From positions 71,596,578 to 71,660,577 of the forward strand of contig CM051029.1 of assembly GCA_027627225.1 (NCBI GenBank): a stretch of 64,000 bases of DNA, written 5' to 3'. The translations under genes were made by a program, and so were the position numbers. The notes below the pieces were generated by a model. It saw nothing but the letters and a program-made list of their open reading frames with translations. It made no database searches and was not told where the DNA came from. Positions 12,978-25,442 of this stretch are shown here, piece by piece; the stretch's first letter is position 1; every line of letters starts with the position of its first letter. The DNA comes from Congeria kusceri (taxonomy: Eukaryota; Mollusca; Bivalvia; Myida; Dreissenidae).

Positions 12978-14538
12978 CACAACGTTATGAGCAGATTCTC
13001 AATATGTCTTAAACGGCCATGCAACTGATATTTCAATAGTTTATTTAACGATTCCCCAATGGAAATATATACCCACCATTTTATAATCTACTTTTTTCCT
13101 TTGGTATAAATTGTATTGTAACTATTATTAAATATAAAACAATGTATCATATCGAATTTGATGATTATTTTGAAGTACACTGTGCCCGTATTCGGCCACG
13201 AAAGTTTCTGCATATACTTCGAAACTCTTTGTTAAACAATGCATATACAAACGGCACAAATAACAGTTTCTGGTATATTTCAGCATATATATTGAGTAGA
13301 TCTTATATACTTCTTGCGTATTGATTAGACCCCACCATTGTCTTTAAATCCACAAAGTGATTTCCTTCAAAACACGTTAACACCCTCTTTAATTTCATAA
13401 ATTCACTATATAGCTTTGTTGAACTTTCACGTGGGCAGCCATTTCATTTGAAATGTAAATGCAGCATGATTTTGGTTTTTCAGCAATCAGAATTCAGCAA
13501 TTCTTTGGTGCGGTTAAATATTCAATTAAAACTGTCATGGCAGCCAAAGTGAAAGTAAACGATGTTTTATAATGAATTGACGGCGTTTAGCGCGTAGGAA
13601 TACCTATTTACGGTATATCACAGTCACGTTATCTACTGCCGGATATCAACAAGTTTATACGGTCACCGCTTTATTAGGTCACTGTTTGGGTTAGTAGCAG
13701 GATAAAATAAATTGGCATCAGTCTGCAAACAAGGCTAAATCACACATATACATTACAAATCACTCGATTCATTATGAATCGTAAAGACAGCAAAAAGGGC
13801 ATTGTTGATTTTCGCCCATATTTTTCAGTAATGCAAAATGCACCACCAAAAACATGCAAGGTTATAAATGCTTTAAAGTGTTTGTGTGTATTTTATAATA
13901 CTTGAGCTCTGTAAATAGTTTAAATATGGGCATTTATGAAACTGCAGAATACGTATAAAAATTCCAAAATGACATGTCATTGTAATGTTGCAATGTGCAA
14001 AGCGAACACTGTCACGTGTGTCGTGTCTTAAACACAACACAAATCAGCTTGTTTAAAGGTGAACGGCCAAGTTTAGACATACTTTTGATATTTTGTAGAT
14101 AAAAGTCAGTAGATATGAATTTTGCTGATATAAAATTTTAAAATTATTAATTTATTGCTTAAAAACGATGATTTTGTTCATCGGCAATTTCCGTACGCCG
14201 CTCGGTAATTTCCGCCGCCATTTTCTTGATGACGTATTTAATCCCCAACGCCCCATTTATAAGATAGGTCGCCATTATTACTTACGAAATTTCTTTAACA
14301 AAAATTGGCATTTAAGAAATTATTTTATGACAATATTTTGTTTTTAGGTATGGTAAGTCGTTGTGCCTGCGTTCTGGTTACTTTTAACATGTAACAACAG
14401 CTATTAAAAATAAATTTTATCGTATAAATGACGTCTTGCGGGACGATCAAATTGCATCATTTATTAGTAGATTATGCCAATTTGTATTACTTACCTTTTC
14501 GTTGATCGTCAATCTAGCTTATTCAAAATTATGCCACG
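10421..14538. other. no gene seen
   Basis: AT-rich intergenic sequence. No reading frame longer than about 80 codons and none with a recognisable domain. Contains a TA microsatellite at 12941-12975. Confidence 0.45.
12941..12975. repeat. (TA)n microsatellite
   Basis: About 17 uninterrupted TA units, flanked by AACAAAATAA and TTACACAAC. Confidence 0.95.
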
Positions 14539-15223
14539 CTTCGAAGAAGTGGGGGTATCTTGCTTTGCACCTGTCCGTCGGTCGTTCGTCCGGTCGGATG
14601 GTCGGTCTGTCCGTAGACCATTTCGTTTCCGCAAGATATCTAGAGAACGCTTTGACCTACAATCATGAAAGTTGGTTTGCTGGTTACTTGGGAGGAAAGG
14701 AATACGAGGTCAACAGGTCAAAGGTCAAGGTCACCGTTTCTAAAAATAGAAAAACGGTTTCCGCTCAATAACTTCAGAACGCATCGAGATATTTTAATGA
14801 AACTTCATACATAGATACCTTATATTAAGACCTTGCTTGGTATTGCATATGGGTTGGGTGGGGTCAAGGTCAAGGTCACCGTTATTAAAAATAGGAAAAA
14901 CGGTTTCCACTCAATAACTTGAGAACGCATCGAGATCTTTTAATGAAACATCATACATAGATACCTTATATTCAGACCTCTCTTGGGATTTCATATGGGG
15001 TGGGTGGGGTCAAGGTCAAGTTCACCATTACTAAAATAGTAAAACGGTTTCCGCTCTATAACTTGAGAACGCATCGAGATATTTTAATGAAACTTCATAC
15101 ATAGATACCATATATCGAGACCTCACTTAGGATTGCATATTAAAAAAAATTCTTATCAATTGCACATATTCACAACTTGGCTGCATGTCGGGGGGCATAC
15201 ATGTTTTACAAACTTCTCTTGTT
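14539..15223 (+). mobile_element. dispersed repeat with AGGTCA direct repeats, shorter copy
   Basis: The head TTCGAAGAAGTGGGGGTATC, then a CGGTCGGT-type microsatellite, then GACCATTTCGTTTCCGCA, then internal monomers of about 133-145 bp beginning CGGTTTCCGCTCAATAACTT, and the tail ending GGGGGGCATACATGTTTTAC with CTCTTGTT. The same head, order and tail recur at 23851-25127, which fixes both ends. No coding capacity. In the first monomer AGGTCA occurs four times in 27 bases (14707-14733). The class is unknown: no terminal inverted repeat and no target duplication could be seen. Confidence 0.8.
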
Positions 15224-17274
15224 ATTCTGTGTCGTTTATATTTCCATACAAGTATAGTCATAAAGAAGTATGATTTAAAATAGAAAACTCCCATCACTTT
15301 TCAGACAGATCACACATCGTATGTCCTCAAAGTTGTTGATATTGCTCATTTATTTTAATTTGTATGACTGATTGTTTGGAATCTGTCTTCATAGATATTT
15401 TAAAATCGATTGTTATTTAACCGTTTCATTTTGTCACTTAAAACTATATTCAAGATGTCAGTTTTCACAGTCGATGTGTCATCATGCCTTGAATGAATGG
15501 CAGTTGGTACACGACCCCTTATTATGTCATACGAAATACAGCATGTTGTTTTGATAATTGGATACCTCTCTTATAAATGTGCGAGAATGCTTTCAAAGTT
15601 TGCTAAGTGTTATGACTATAATATTAACATCTTCAAAAGAAATATGTTCGTGCAGTGAAAGTTTATGAATTTGAAGTATTTATGTGTATTTTTCAATGTG
15701 TAATGCACTTAAACTTAAAACATACGCATTTCATGATCTTTCACATATAAAAAGCATAAACATGTGATATGCTGACGAAAATTCATGCCGACAATGTTTG
15801 TGTTGTTTTAGTTGCTGTAAAACAACCGATCATCGTGTTACTGTACTTGCTATTTTGTTAGTGGCACCTATACTGTATTTTGAGCGTTACTTTATTTTTT
15901 TTCAATGCTTGCATACTGCAGATTATCATAATATTGCTTTCAATATGTGTTCAGCATATCTATAATCGGGATAGCGACACATTTTTTTGGATATACTATT
16001 TGGCTTAGTAAAAGTATTGATGGTCTATTAATTGAGATAGAAAAGGGACTATGTCAACGAAAAATTGTCTTTATATTGCACTATAAATTATATTATATGA
16101 TAGAAATGAGCTATACTAAGACATTTGCATTAAATAAATAATACATAAGATGATACAGAATTAGTTATTAGCAAAAAAGTTTGAAAAAATTAAAAACCCA
16201 AGTAGGTTTCGAAATCACGACTCAGGAGCAGTACGAAGAAATGATGGTAGACAGTGCTTTAACCAACAGCGCTATTCTGCTTGGTAATGAATAATGTGTT
16301 AACTATGGTTATACAAAATATTAACTATGGTTATACCAAATTCTCACAATTCTGACGTCAAACTGTAAACATGAAAAGGGTCAAACACACAAACGCGACC
16401 CTTATAATTAATTGATTTTTTACCTCCGAATGTGTGCACTCTTTTCCCATTATATATACATTGTTTTAACCGTCATTAAAAGCTTAATTTCTGAATATTT
16501 TGAGGAATTGCTCCTTTTGGGCTCTTTTCGATGACATAGTCCATTTACGTTATTAAAATTAAGTTTCAAAGATCATTAATATATGCCCCTTTTTGTACTT
16601 AGAAAATTCAGGTTATGGTTTGCGTGTGAGTAAATATCTCTGTAACTACTACAGATACTCAGCTGAAACTTCACACATGTCTTCAGATTCATAATATAAG
16701 GTCACTGGCCAATGCCCATAACTGTGAACAGCATATTATCAGAATTATGCCCCTTTTTGTAGTTATAAATATTCAGGTTAAAGTTTGTGTGCAAGGTTAA
16801 AGTTTGTGTGCAAGTGCATATCTTTTGAGACAGCTCTTGTTTACACTTATTATGACCAAGACATAGAAAGGACAAAACTGTGCAATACAATACACAGTTT
16901 GTCAAAATTATATGTTATTATTTTCTAAGTCATAAAAGGGCCATAAATCAATCAAAATCCATGACCTAGCTATGGGTCGTTTCATGCACACCGCTCATCA
17001 TAAGAATGCCAAGCCGAAAGGCTGTAGGTTCAATAGTTTTAAAGAAAGTCAAACTATACACGAACAACAAGAACATTGATAACTCATCTCATCTCAATAT
17101 ACTTTTTACGCATACCATGCCTTAAGGCTTCGGATTTAAGTGTTTTCAATAAAGCTAGACCTAAATAAATACCTTTTTCAAGCCAATAAAATTTGCAAAA
17201 TCGGTGAAGGGTCATTATTCAATTAACATCCGTAACAGAGTTATGATTCATTTCCTCCACACTCATCTCCACAC
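15224..17274. other. no gene seen; one dispersed repeat patch
   Basis: Short frames only. About 16500-16840 is a low-copy repeat with the internally repeated phrase ATGCCCCTTTTTGTA (near 16585 and 16747) and a direct duplication of AAGGTTAAAGTTTGTGTGC (16777-16815), which looks like a common bivalve dispersed repeat. Confidence 0.45.
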
Positions 17275-18938
17275 CGTACGAACGAAACTGTATCAATTCC
17301 GGAAGTCGGTGCCGAGTAGGCATACAGTTGTTTATGTTTTTGGTTTACTTGATCGGTATAATATATTGTTGGAAGTGATTTCTCTCAAAATCTCTAAAAA
17401 TCATAACCCAGCATTGTTTTAATTACATGTTGTTTTCATAAATAGACATTCCTTTCAGAGAATTATTGAGAAATCATACAATAATGCAGAAAGTTGGTAG
17501 GCCCGTTTATTCACAAACATCAAAAAGTATATAAATCGGATGCATTCTCAAACAAATATATGCCAAGAGTGTAATTTTTAGATTAATTATTGATATATGA
17601 TCTTGATATTTGGCCGTAAATGAACTTGTCCGATATTGTATACTGTATGCCTAACTGCACAGCACATTATTTTGAACTGTATGTTAGTCGCATTTTGACT
17701 GTATCCTAATCGCAACTTCAGTTATATGGCACATAATTGTTAATATTAGGTCAGAAGTGTTGTTTTTCAGATATAGTAATCACATATGTATTACGGTAAC
17801 ATTTCACAGTAGATAGATGTATTAATAACTCTTTATATTTGGCTACAAATGAATAATTTTAAAATCGTGTATTGTATGCCTAATTGCACAATACATTTTA
17901 ACTGAATGCTAGTCGCATTTGACTATACCCTAACTGCAACTTCAGTAATATTGCATATACTCGTTTTAACGTGATTTACGTGTATGTGTGGACTGAAGTC
18001 ATTCTTGAAATGTAAACAGCCAGTGTTATTTACATTTTACAAAGATCCAAGTAATGATATTCAATAATTAGTCCAGTATCTGTAAACTGTTCAAGGCTCA
18101 TTTTCAAAATTGCTGAGCAGAAGACAAGGTTATTTGATGACACATACTAACATTTATTGTTTTCCTAATATTGTTTATTGAAAGTGATTAAAGAGTATAT
18201 GTAATTGGACGTCTTATTTTTCCTACATTTATGGACTATTTTTAAGTTGTATATGCAGCTTTCGTACAAAGGAGAACTCAAATAGCTTGGCGTACACCTT
18301 TCTTGCTCCCCCGAACTATACCAGTTAGTAACGTACGATCTACCCCATGACTATATATTGTTTCAGTTATGCATACCGCGTGATTCAGTCAAATGTACAA
18401 TAACGGTGCGATTAGGCATACATAACTGACGATTAGGCATACATAACTGACGATTAGGCATACAGTTTTCAAAAATAAAATTGCGATTAGGATACAGTCA
18501 ATATGCAATTAGGCATACGGTCGCGAAGAATCAGTCGTCCCAAAAATAAATATATTTTAAATACATCTGAAGCAAACTTGGCACAATTGTGAACTATATG
18601 TGTAAATGCGATAATGCTGTACCGAATTACAAATGTTACAGTTTATATATTTTATGTTACAAAATATAAATTAAAAGAAAATTTGGATAATAAGTCTATC
18701 TATGAAAACAGCATCTAGATTTGATACAGTTTTTCAAACAAAGTGCGATTTTATAGTAACAATAATTGTTCACAATCATACATAAACAACCCTACATTAA
18801 ATGGAAAATATATCCATTTACATCTGGTGTGTAAATGTATGAATAATTCCACGTTTTTTATGACAGTTCTAACCAAGAAACACTACTGTATGCCTACTCG
18901 GCGCCGACTTCCGGAATTGATACAGTTTCGTTCGTACG
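17275..18938. mobile_element. TIR element with iterated TAGGCATAC motif
   Basis: The ends are 54-bp inverted repeats with about one mismatch (17275-17328 and 18885-18938), beginning CGTACGAACGAAACTGTATC. The nonamer TAGGCATAC, which is part of each terminal repeat (17317 and 18888), recurs inside: in reverse at 17645 and 17874, and forward at 18413, 18434, 18455 and 18510. Inner copies on each side face opposite to the copy in the nearer end. A degenerate direct duplication of about 230 bp spans 17640-17960. No transposase is visible and no target duplication is obvious. Terminal and subterminal repeats of one motif are typical of transposase-binding ends in non-autonomous DNA elements. Confidence 0.7.
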
Positions 18939-19729
18939 CTGTGATCTCATTAATCTTAGTGTGAATACCAAGTTTGCAAGCTGTAGGTCTAATAGTTTGC
19001 TAGAAAAAGTGGATCTAAACGAAAGACGTAACCAAACGCCAATCCGACACCAACACGGACGACGATGATAGCTCTTTTGTGTTCTTGTGTTTTCTTTTTC
19101 AAAAACTCAGTAGAGCTAAAAATAATATTCACAGTCAACAACGTTTGTTGAACATATCCTTCGTACTATATTGATCCTTTCTATATATTTGCAATAATAA
19201 AATAAGTTATGCATATTAAAAAACACGTTTGTTGAAACTGGTCACGAACTGGTCACGAATCCGTGTTCTAAAGAATTACAAAATTAATACTAATTTTAAC
19301 ATTAAAATAATTTAGTATGTCATCTTGTCTAAAACTTAATTTACACCAGTGACATGTTACATCGAGTAGCAAATGTACTATACGCAGAAAAGCTGTTATA
19401 AACCGACATTCATGATAAAATGGTTAATATTCAATAAAATGTTACCAGATGTGTACAGAAATTGAACTAATTACATTAGCGTTCGCTTGTAAATTTATGA
19501 TAAAACCAAAAGCAAATTTAAACAACCAGTCGAAAATAAACATTCGCAAAATACCGCAATTAAAACTTTTAGAATTTGGAGGAGGCGTGTTTCGATAATT
19601 GGAGAAAAAGTAATCAATAGTTCATACGAAAATGCGTATATTGAATATAGGTGTCATCTCATTTTAAAAGTCATGGATTGACAAAAAGGTACTAGTTGTC
19701 ATTAACTTTTTGATAAGCGATCATACAAA
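18939..19729. other. no gene seen
   Basis: AT-rich intergenic sequence with no reading frame over 60 codons and no repeat that I recognise. Confidence 0.45.
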
Positions 19730-22023
19730 CGAAACGCGGTACTACGAGTAGTCCCGGGAGACACTGATTTGTTCGTAATATCGCGTTTTTCGTAGTATCG
19801 CATCTTTCGGAAATTACGGTATTAACGTAATTAGTCCCCTATCGGTGTTTCACTCGAGGGGACTATAGGTTTGCCCTCCGTCCGTCCGTCCGTCCGTCCG
19901 TCTGTCACGCCGTCCGTCCGCAAAATTTTGTTCCTGCGATAACTCAGAAAGTGCTGAAGATACTTCGATGAAACTTGGTATACATATAAACGGCAATGTG
20001 AGTATTATGCACGATCTTTTATTTATTACCAGTGGTCAAAGGTCACGTGACTGTTACTAAAAAAAGAAATAAAATTAAACAAACTGGATCCTGCGAAACC
20101 TCAAGAAGTACTGAAGATATTCGATGAAACTTGGTATACATATAAATGGCAATGTGAGGATTATGCAGGACGTTTTATCTTTCACCAGAGATCAAAGGTC
20201 ACGTGACTGTTACTAAAAATAGAAATAAAATAATACTGTTATAATTCGAAAAGTACATAAGATATGACCACGAAACTTGGTACAAAGATTGAACTGTAGG
20301 TTTGCCATCCGCCTGTATGTCTCTCTATCTGTTCGTCCGTCTGTCTGTCCGTCCCCAAAACCTGGTTTCTGCAATAACTCAAAAAGTACTGAACTTATTT
20401 CGATGAAACTGGGTATACATATAAACAGCAATGTGGCAATGTGAGGATTATGCATGAGCATTTTTTTACCAGAGGTCAAAGGTCACGTGACTGTTAGTAA
20501 AAATAGAACTAAACTAAATACTGTAATAATTCGAAATGGACATAAGATATGCTCATGAAACTTGGTACAGAGATTGAACTATAGGTTTGCCATCCGTCTG
20601 TGTGTCTCTCTATCTGTTCGTCCGTATGTCTGTCTGTCCGTCCGTCCCCAAAACCTGGATCTTGTGATAACTCGGTAAGTACTGAAGACACTTTGATGAA
20701 ACTTTGTATACGTAGCAACAGCAATGTGAGAATTATGCACAACCTTTTATTTTGCACCAGAGGTCAAAGGTCACGTGACTGTTACTAAAAATAGAAATAA
20801 ACTTAATACTGTAATATTTTGAAAAGTACTTATGATATTATCATGAAACTTCATGAAACTTGGTACACAGATTGGAGTATGGGTTTGCCCTCCGTCTGTG
20901 TGTGTCTGTCTGTCTGTTCGTCCGTCGGTCTCACTCTGTCTGTCTGTCCCGTCCCCAAAACCTGGATCCTGCGATAACACAAAAAGTACTGAAGATACCT
21001 TGATGAAACTTTGTATACATCGAAAGAGCAAGGTGATGATTGTACACGACATATAAACAGCAATGTGGCAATGTGAGGATTATGCACAAACTTTATTTTT
21101 CACCAGAGATCAAAGGTCATGTGACTGTTACTTAAAATAGAAATAAACTTAATACTGTAATAATTCGAAAAGAACATTACAAAAGAACATTACAGATGAT
21201 CATGAAACTTGGTACACAGAATGGACTATATGATTACCCTCTGCCAGTTTAGTACTGCAATAACCCAAAAAGTAACTCGAATGTCTAGTCAATGTTACTA
21301 AAATAGAAAAAACTACAACTTAATACTGCAGTGACAAATGGGATTTGAATATGAAACTGTGTACATCCACAGATAGAGGGCGATTTTACGGTATTGCACA
21401 ATGTTTAATTAGTAGGGGTTTTCACCGGTAGGGGACTCCTGTATTGCTTGCAATACTATCAAAGCCTTGTTTTTCTACATTACGTGTTAATTTGCGCCAT
21501 GTCGTATCGTTAATGAACATTAGCACACTTATCTAAAGTAATTGCATTTGACATTACAATTGTGCATGTATTGCATTATAAATAAAACAAGTATAAAATA
21601 AATCCACGCACAGTAATCGAATTCGCAGTGACATATACGAAAGCCATTAAGTCCAAAGCAAAAATCTCACACTGCATCATTTAAAGTAGCTAAAAATGGT
21701 TAATAAATTTGTTAACTGTTTTCTTTGTCCACGATGCAAACAAACAGGTGTCTGACTGGGCAGTGGTGTGAAAACTTCATCGAAAATGTGAGAAAAGTCT
21801 CATTGACAGTATAATTCGTAGTATCGCGTTAACATTACAATACTAACATTATGATGGGACCGGAAAATTTGTTCGTAGTAACGCATCTTTCGTAATATCG
21901 CGAATTCGTAATATCGCATCTTTTTGAGGTAAAAATATAAGGAAATCGGACGGGACCGGCAACCTTCTTCGTATTATCCCGTCATTTTGTAGTACTTATC
22001 GCGATTCGTAGTATCGCGTTTCG
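19730..22023. mobile_element. TIR element with CGTAGTATCGC repeats, host of a nested element
   Basis: The left end reads CGAAACGCGGTACTACGA (19730) and the right end is its near inverse, TCGTAGTATCGCGTTTCG (to 22023). The motif CGTA(G/A)TATCGC recurs just inside: at about 19772 and 19787 on the left and about six times between 21818 and 22016 on the right. Interior reading frames are chance frames. Most of its length is taken up by the nested repeat at 19833-21437. Confidence 0.6.
19833..21437. mobile_element. nested repeat element with five monomers carrying DR1 and E-box sites
   Basis: Terminal inverted repeats of 15 bp with one mismatch: AGTCCCCTATCGGTG (19833-19847) and CACCGGTAGGGGACT (21423-21437). 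The head has a GTCC/GTCT microsatellite (about 19876-19920). Five internal monomers of roughly 155-345 bp each carry a CCGTC-rich patch, AACTTGGTA, and (A/G)GGTCAAAGGTCACGTGACTGTTA or a close variant. Several minus-strand frames through the CCGTC patches encode low-complexity arginine/threonine/aspartate runs and are not genes. Confidence 0.7.
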
Positions 22024-23850
22024 ACTGTAATTATAAATGTCATTTTGCCACAGTTTCGGGACAAGTATTTGCAATAAATTAATATTAATTATTCCGTAAT
22101 TAATACCGTTTAATTCCAATGAGTAAGTATTGTATACACAAACATTAAATTTTGAAAACGTATTATAAAATAAGTTGTGGAGTTTTTATTATATAATACG
22201 GTTTGTATTATATGTTATTATTAAAATAATTACTTATTCCTTTTTTAGCTCTACACATTCAACTTTAATACAAAAAGGAATGTATAAATTAAATAAACGT
22301 TTTGATTATAACTTATTAATAAAGCACAATATACGTGACATTGGGTAAGGTACCTTTTTCATGCTTTATCCAGTTAGTTCTACAATTCAGAGGTTTGTTA
22401 CCAAAAGAAAGCAGTATTTTCTGTGGAGACGACACAGTCATTCTATAACACAAATAATCCTTCATAAACACCCGTACAAAATTAGTTTTCCAACATTTTA
22501 TCTTAAATTTATTTTAGATGTCATAAAAGGGACCACGTGTGCTTCTTATTTTTTAAAAAATCGTGTCAGGCTGTCAATTATATACAGATGATAATCAGAG
22601 ATTGCAAAAGCTGAGTTTAATATTACTTGCACGGTTTAGGCCTGTTTAGACCAGCATGCGGTTTTTAAAACTCAAAATATATATTGGCTTTGATGCCTTA
22701 TTCAATCAACTTATTGTCATATCCAAAACAAATCATCGGTATTTTCGTTGAAGTGTAAATCCAACTTTTACGAAGGACCAAAAGCAGTAAGTTAGCAGGG
22801 GTTTTTAGCTAAAAAATAATTCCGCCCCCTCTAACTGAAAATCCTGTAGTCGCGCCTGGCTATAATTCAAAACTTTCACACATTTTTATAAGTTTCAAAA
22901 CAAAACACAAGGCCGGTGTAAGAGAACACGTACATACTGGGACAACTCTGAATACAGCTAAACAAAGAACTACACACGTTTCAAATGAACATCTCGGAGC
23001 TTTGCGTACTCAGGTATTATGGGGAATTAGAGACTTTGTGAACGGTTCACTATCCGCGTAAAGCAAATTACACAGTTTTATTTTACATACCTGTCTGAGC
23101 AGATCTGCTAAAACATACCGTGTTTAAAGACGTTCGCAACAATTTCCTTCAATGTTTTTTCAAACGACAGATTTTCTTAAAACTTGGCACCTTTACAAAC
23201 GCTTTATAATTTTATCAATTTCAACTGATGATTACTCATAAACAAAACTGATTTTACAGTATATTTCTAAGTCTGTAGTGATATTTTGCTCCCTTGTATA
23301 CACTGTTGTTTTTTTTGGAGTCGGTGACAAAAAGTTGAAAAATTGTCAATTTGTCAATCTGAGAACAGGTCCCTTAATATAGTTAACATAATAAACAGTC
23401 GAATCACAATATTTTACAAAATGACTGTCTACTATGAAAGCATCCTACAGTCTCAGTCTTTTTCCTTCTTCACTGAATGAAAAAAGTTGCTGTATTGCTG
23501 AAATGTGGTTGTATGAAAATGCAATTTAACAAAAATTATCTTTGTGTCAAAAGTCAGAGAAACATGAAAATACCCTGTTTAAGAACTTGCCATCTAGTGG
23601 TTGTTTGCACATCTACATGTGTAACATTTGTTTTTCCAGAAAGGTTCCCTTTGCTTAATATAAATGTTGAAATACAGAAATTGTAGAATGTGTTTGTTTG
23701 CCCAAAGTGGTATTGCAAGAAAGACGCAAAATTAAAAGATATCTTCACCAAAAATACCTCAATGTCCAGAAATTTTTCACTAAATATATCATCACCATAT
23801 TTTTTTGATATGACTTACTGCATGAAAATCATACTGAAATTATGCACACC
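22024..23850. other. no gene seen; repeat relics
   Basis: Short frames only. About 23160-23385 matches the body of the repeat family described at 46127-46745 and 60505-60820 (shared phrase AAATTGTCAATTTG…CAATCTG…GAACAGGTCCCTTA). Confidence 0.45.
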
Positions 23851-25127
23851 CTTCGAAGAAGTGGGGGTATCTTGCTTTGCACCTGTCCGTCGGTGGGTCA
23901 GTATGTCGGTCGGTCGGATGGTCGGTCTGTCCGTAGACCATTTCGTTTCCGCACGATATCTAGAGAACACTTTGACCTACGATCATGAAAGTTGATATGC
24001 TGGTTACTTGGGAGAAACGGAAGAAGCCTATACATTTTGAGGTCAGCAGATCAAAGGTCAAGGTCACCGTTGCTAAAAATAGAAAAACGGTTTCCGCTCA
24101 ATAACTTGAGACGCATAGAGATATTTTAATGAAACTTTATACATAGATACCTTATATCGGGACCTCGCTTGAATTGCATATAGGGTGGGTGGTGTCAAGT
24201 TCAAGGTCACCGTTACTAAAAATAGAGAAACGGTTTCCGCTCAATAACTCGATAACGCATAGAGATATTTTAAGGAAACTTCAAACATAGATACCTATTA
24301 TTGAGACCTCGCTTGGGATTGCATATGGGGTGGGTAGGGTCAAGGTCACCGTTACTAAAAATAGAAAAAACGGTTTCCGCTCAATAACTTGAGAACGCAT
24401 TGAGATATATTAATGAAACTTCATACATATATACCTTATATCAAGACCTCGCTTGGGATTGCATACATGGTGGGTGGGGTCAAGGTCACCATTACTAAAA
24501 ATAGAAAATGGTTTCCGCTCAATAACTTTAGAATCCATAAAGATATATTAATGAAACTTCATGCATAGATGACATATATTGAGACCTCACTTGGGATTGC
24601 ATATGGGGTGGGTGGGTCAACATGTCAAAGGTCAAGGTGACAGAGGCTTGTAACATGAAAACTGTTTCCTCTGTAGACCATTTCGTTTCCGCATGATATG
24701 TAGAATACGCTTTGACCTACGATCATCCAAGTTGGTATGCTGGTTACTCAGGAGGAAAGGAAGACGCCTATGAATTTTGAGGTCAACAGGTAGAAGGTCA
24801 AGGTCACAGGGGCTTGTAACATTAAAACCGTTTTCTCCGTAGACAATTTTGTTTCCGCAGGATATCTAGAGATGTTTTGGCCTATTTGATGTTTAAATGA
24901 AACAGAAAACAGCTAGGTATCCTTATATAATTGACTGTAAAAATGAATCCATAATTATACTCGATCTTTCTTTCAGCTTTATATTTAATTTCTAAATCAT
25001 CAACTTTAATTTCCTCCCCATGTGTTAATGTGCACATACAATATTTAAAACAATCTCTAACAATTGCACATATTGACGACTTGGCTGCAAGTCGGGGGGC
25101 ATACATGTTTTACAAATATCTCTTGTT
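23851..25127 (+). mobile_element. dispersed repeat with AGGTCA direct repeats, longer copy
   Basis: Same head, CGGT microsatellite, GACCATTTCGTTTCCGCA block and tail as 14539-15223, but with about four internal monomers and a second, partial copy of the head block (24660-24800). Each monomer carries GGTCAAGGTCACCGTTACTAAAAATAG. The two copies differ mainly in monomer number, as expected for internal array expansion. Confidence 0.8.
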
Positions 25128-25442
25128 TGAACTGATTAGGTAATTTTTACCAAACTTTAGACAAGTTTGTGTTGATTCGGGCAAGTTCAAATTGTATGGC
25201 TTATGCCTGAATGGGAAAGTCCTTCCAAAAATCTATTGTGAATTCTCCATAGAAGCATATGCCCCAATGTTAGAATCTTCATTATTCCTCCACTCCCACC
25301 CCACAGGAGCATGTCCTGTTATGTTGGACCCTCTAATCTAAATTCTCCACTCCCACCCCACAGTGGGAGTAGAGTAGATCTTGATCTAGATTCTCCATGT
25401 CCCACCACACAGGAGAAGAGTTGATCTTTACTACATGAACAT
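25128..25442. other. degenerate lead-in to the splice-acceptor array
   Basis: Within this stretch, the phrases CTCCACTCCCACCCCACAG (acceptor-like AG at 25305-25306 and 25362-25363) and CCCACCACACAGGAG (25402-25415) are diverged relatives of the 59-bp units that follow. No coding exon was seen. Confidence 0.4.

Noticed and set aside
20213..21087. Several overlapping 62-93 codon frames on both strands with GQTDGRTDR-like runs
   Set aside because: They are translations of the CCGTC microsatellite patches in repeat monomers; the same peptide recurs wherever the repeat does.
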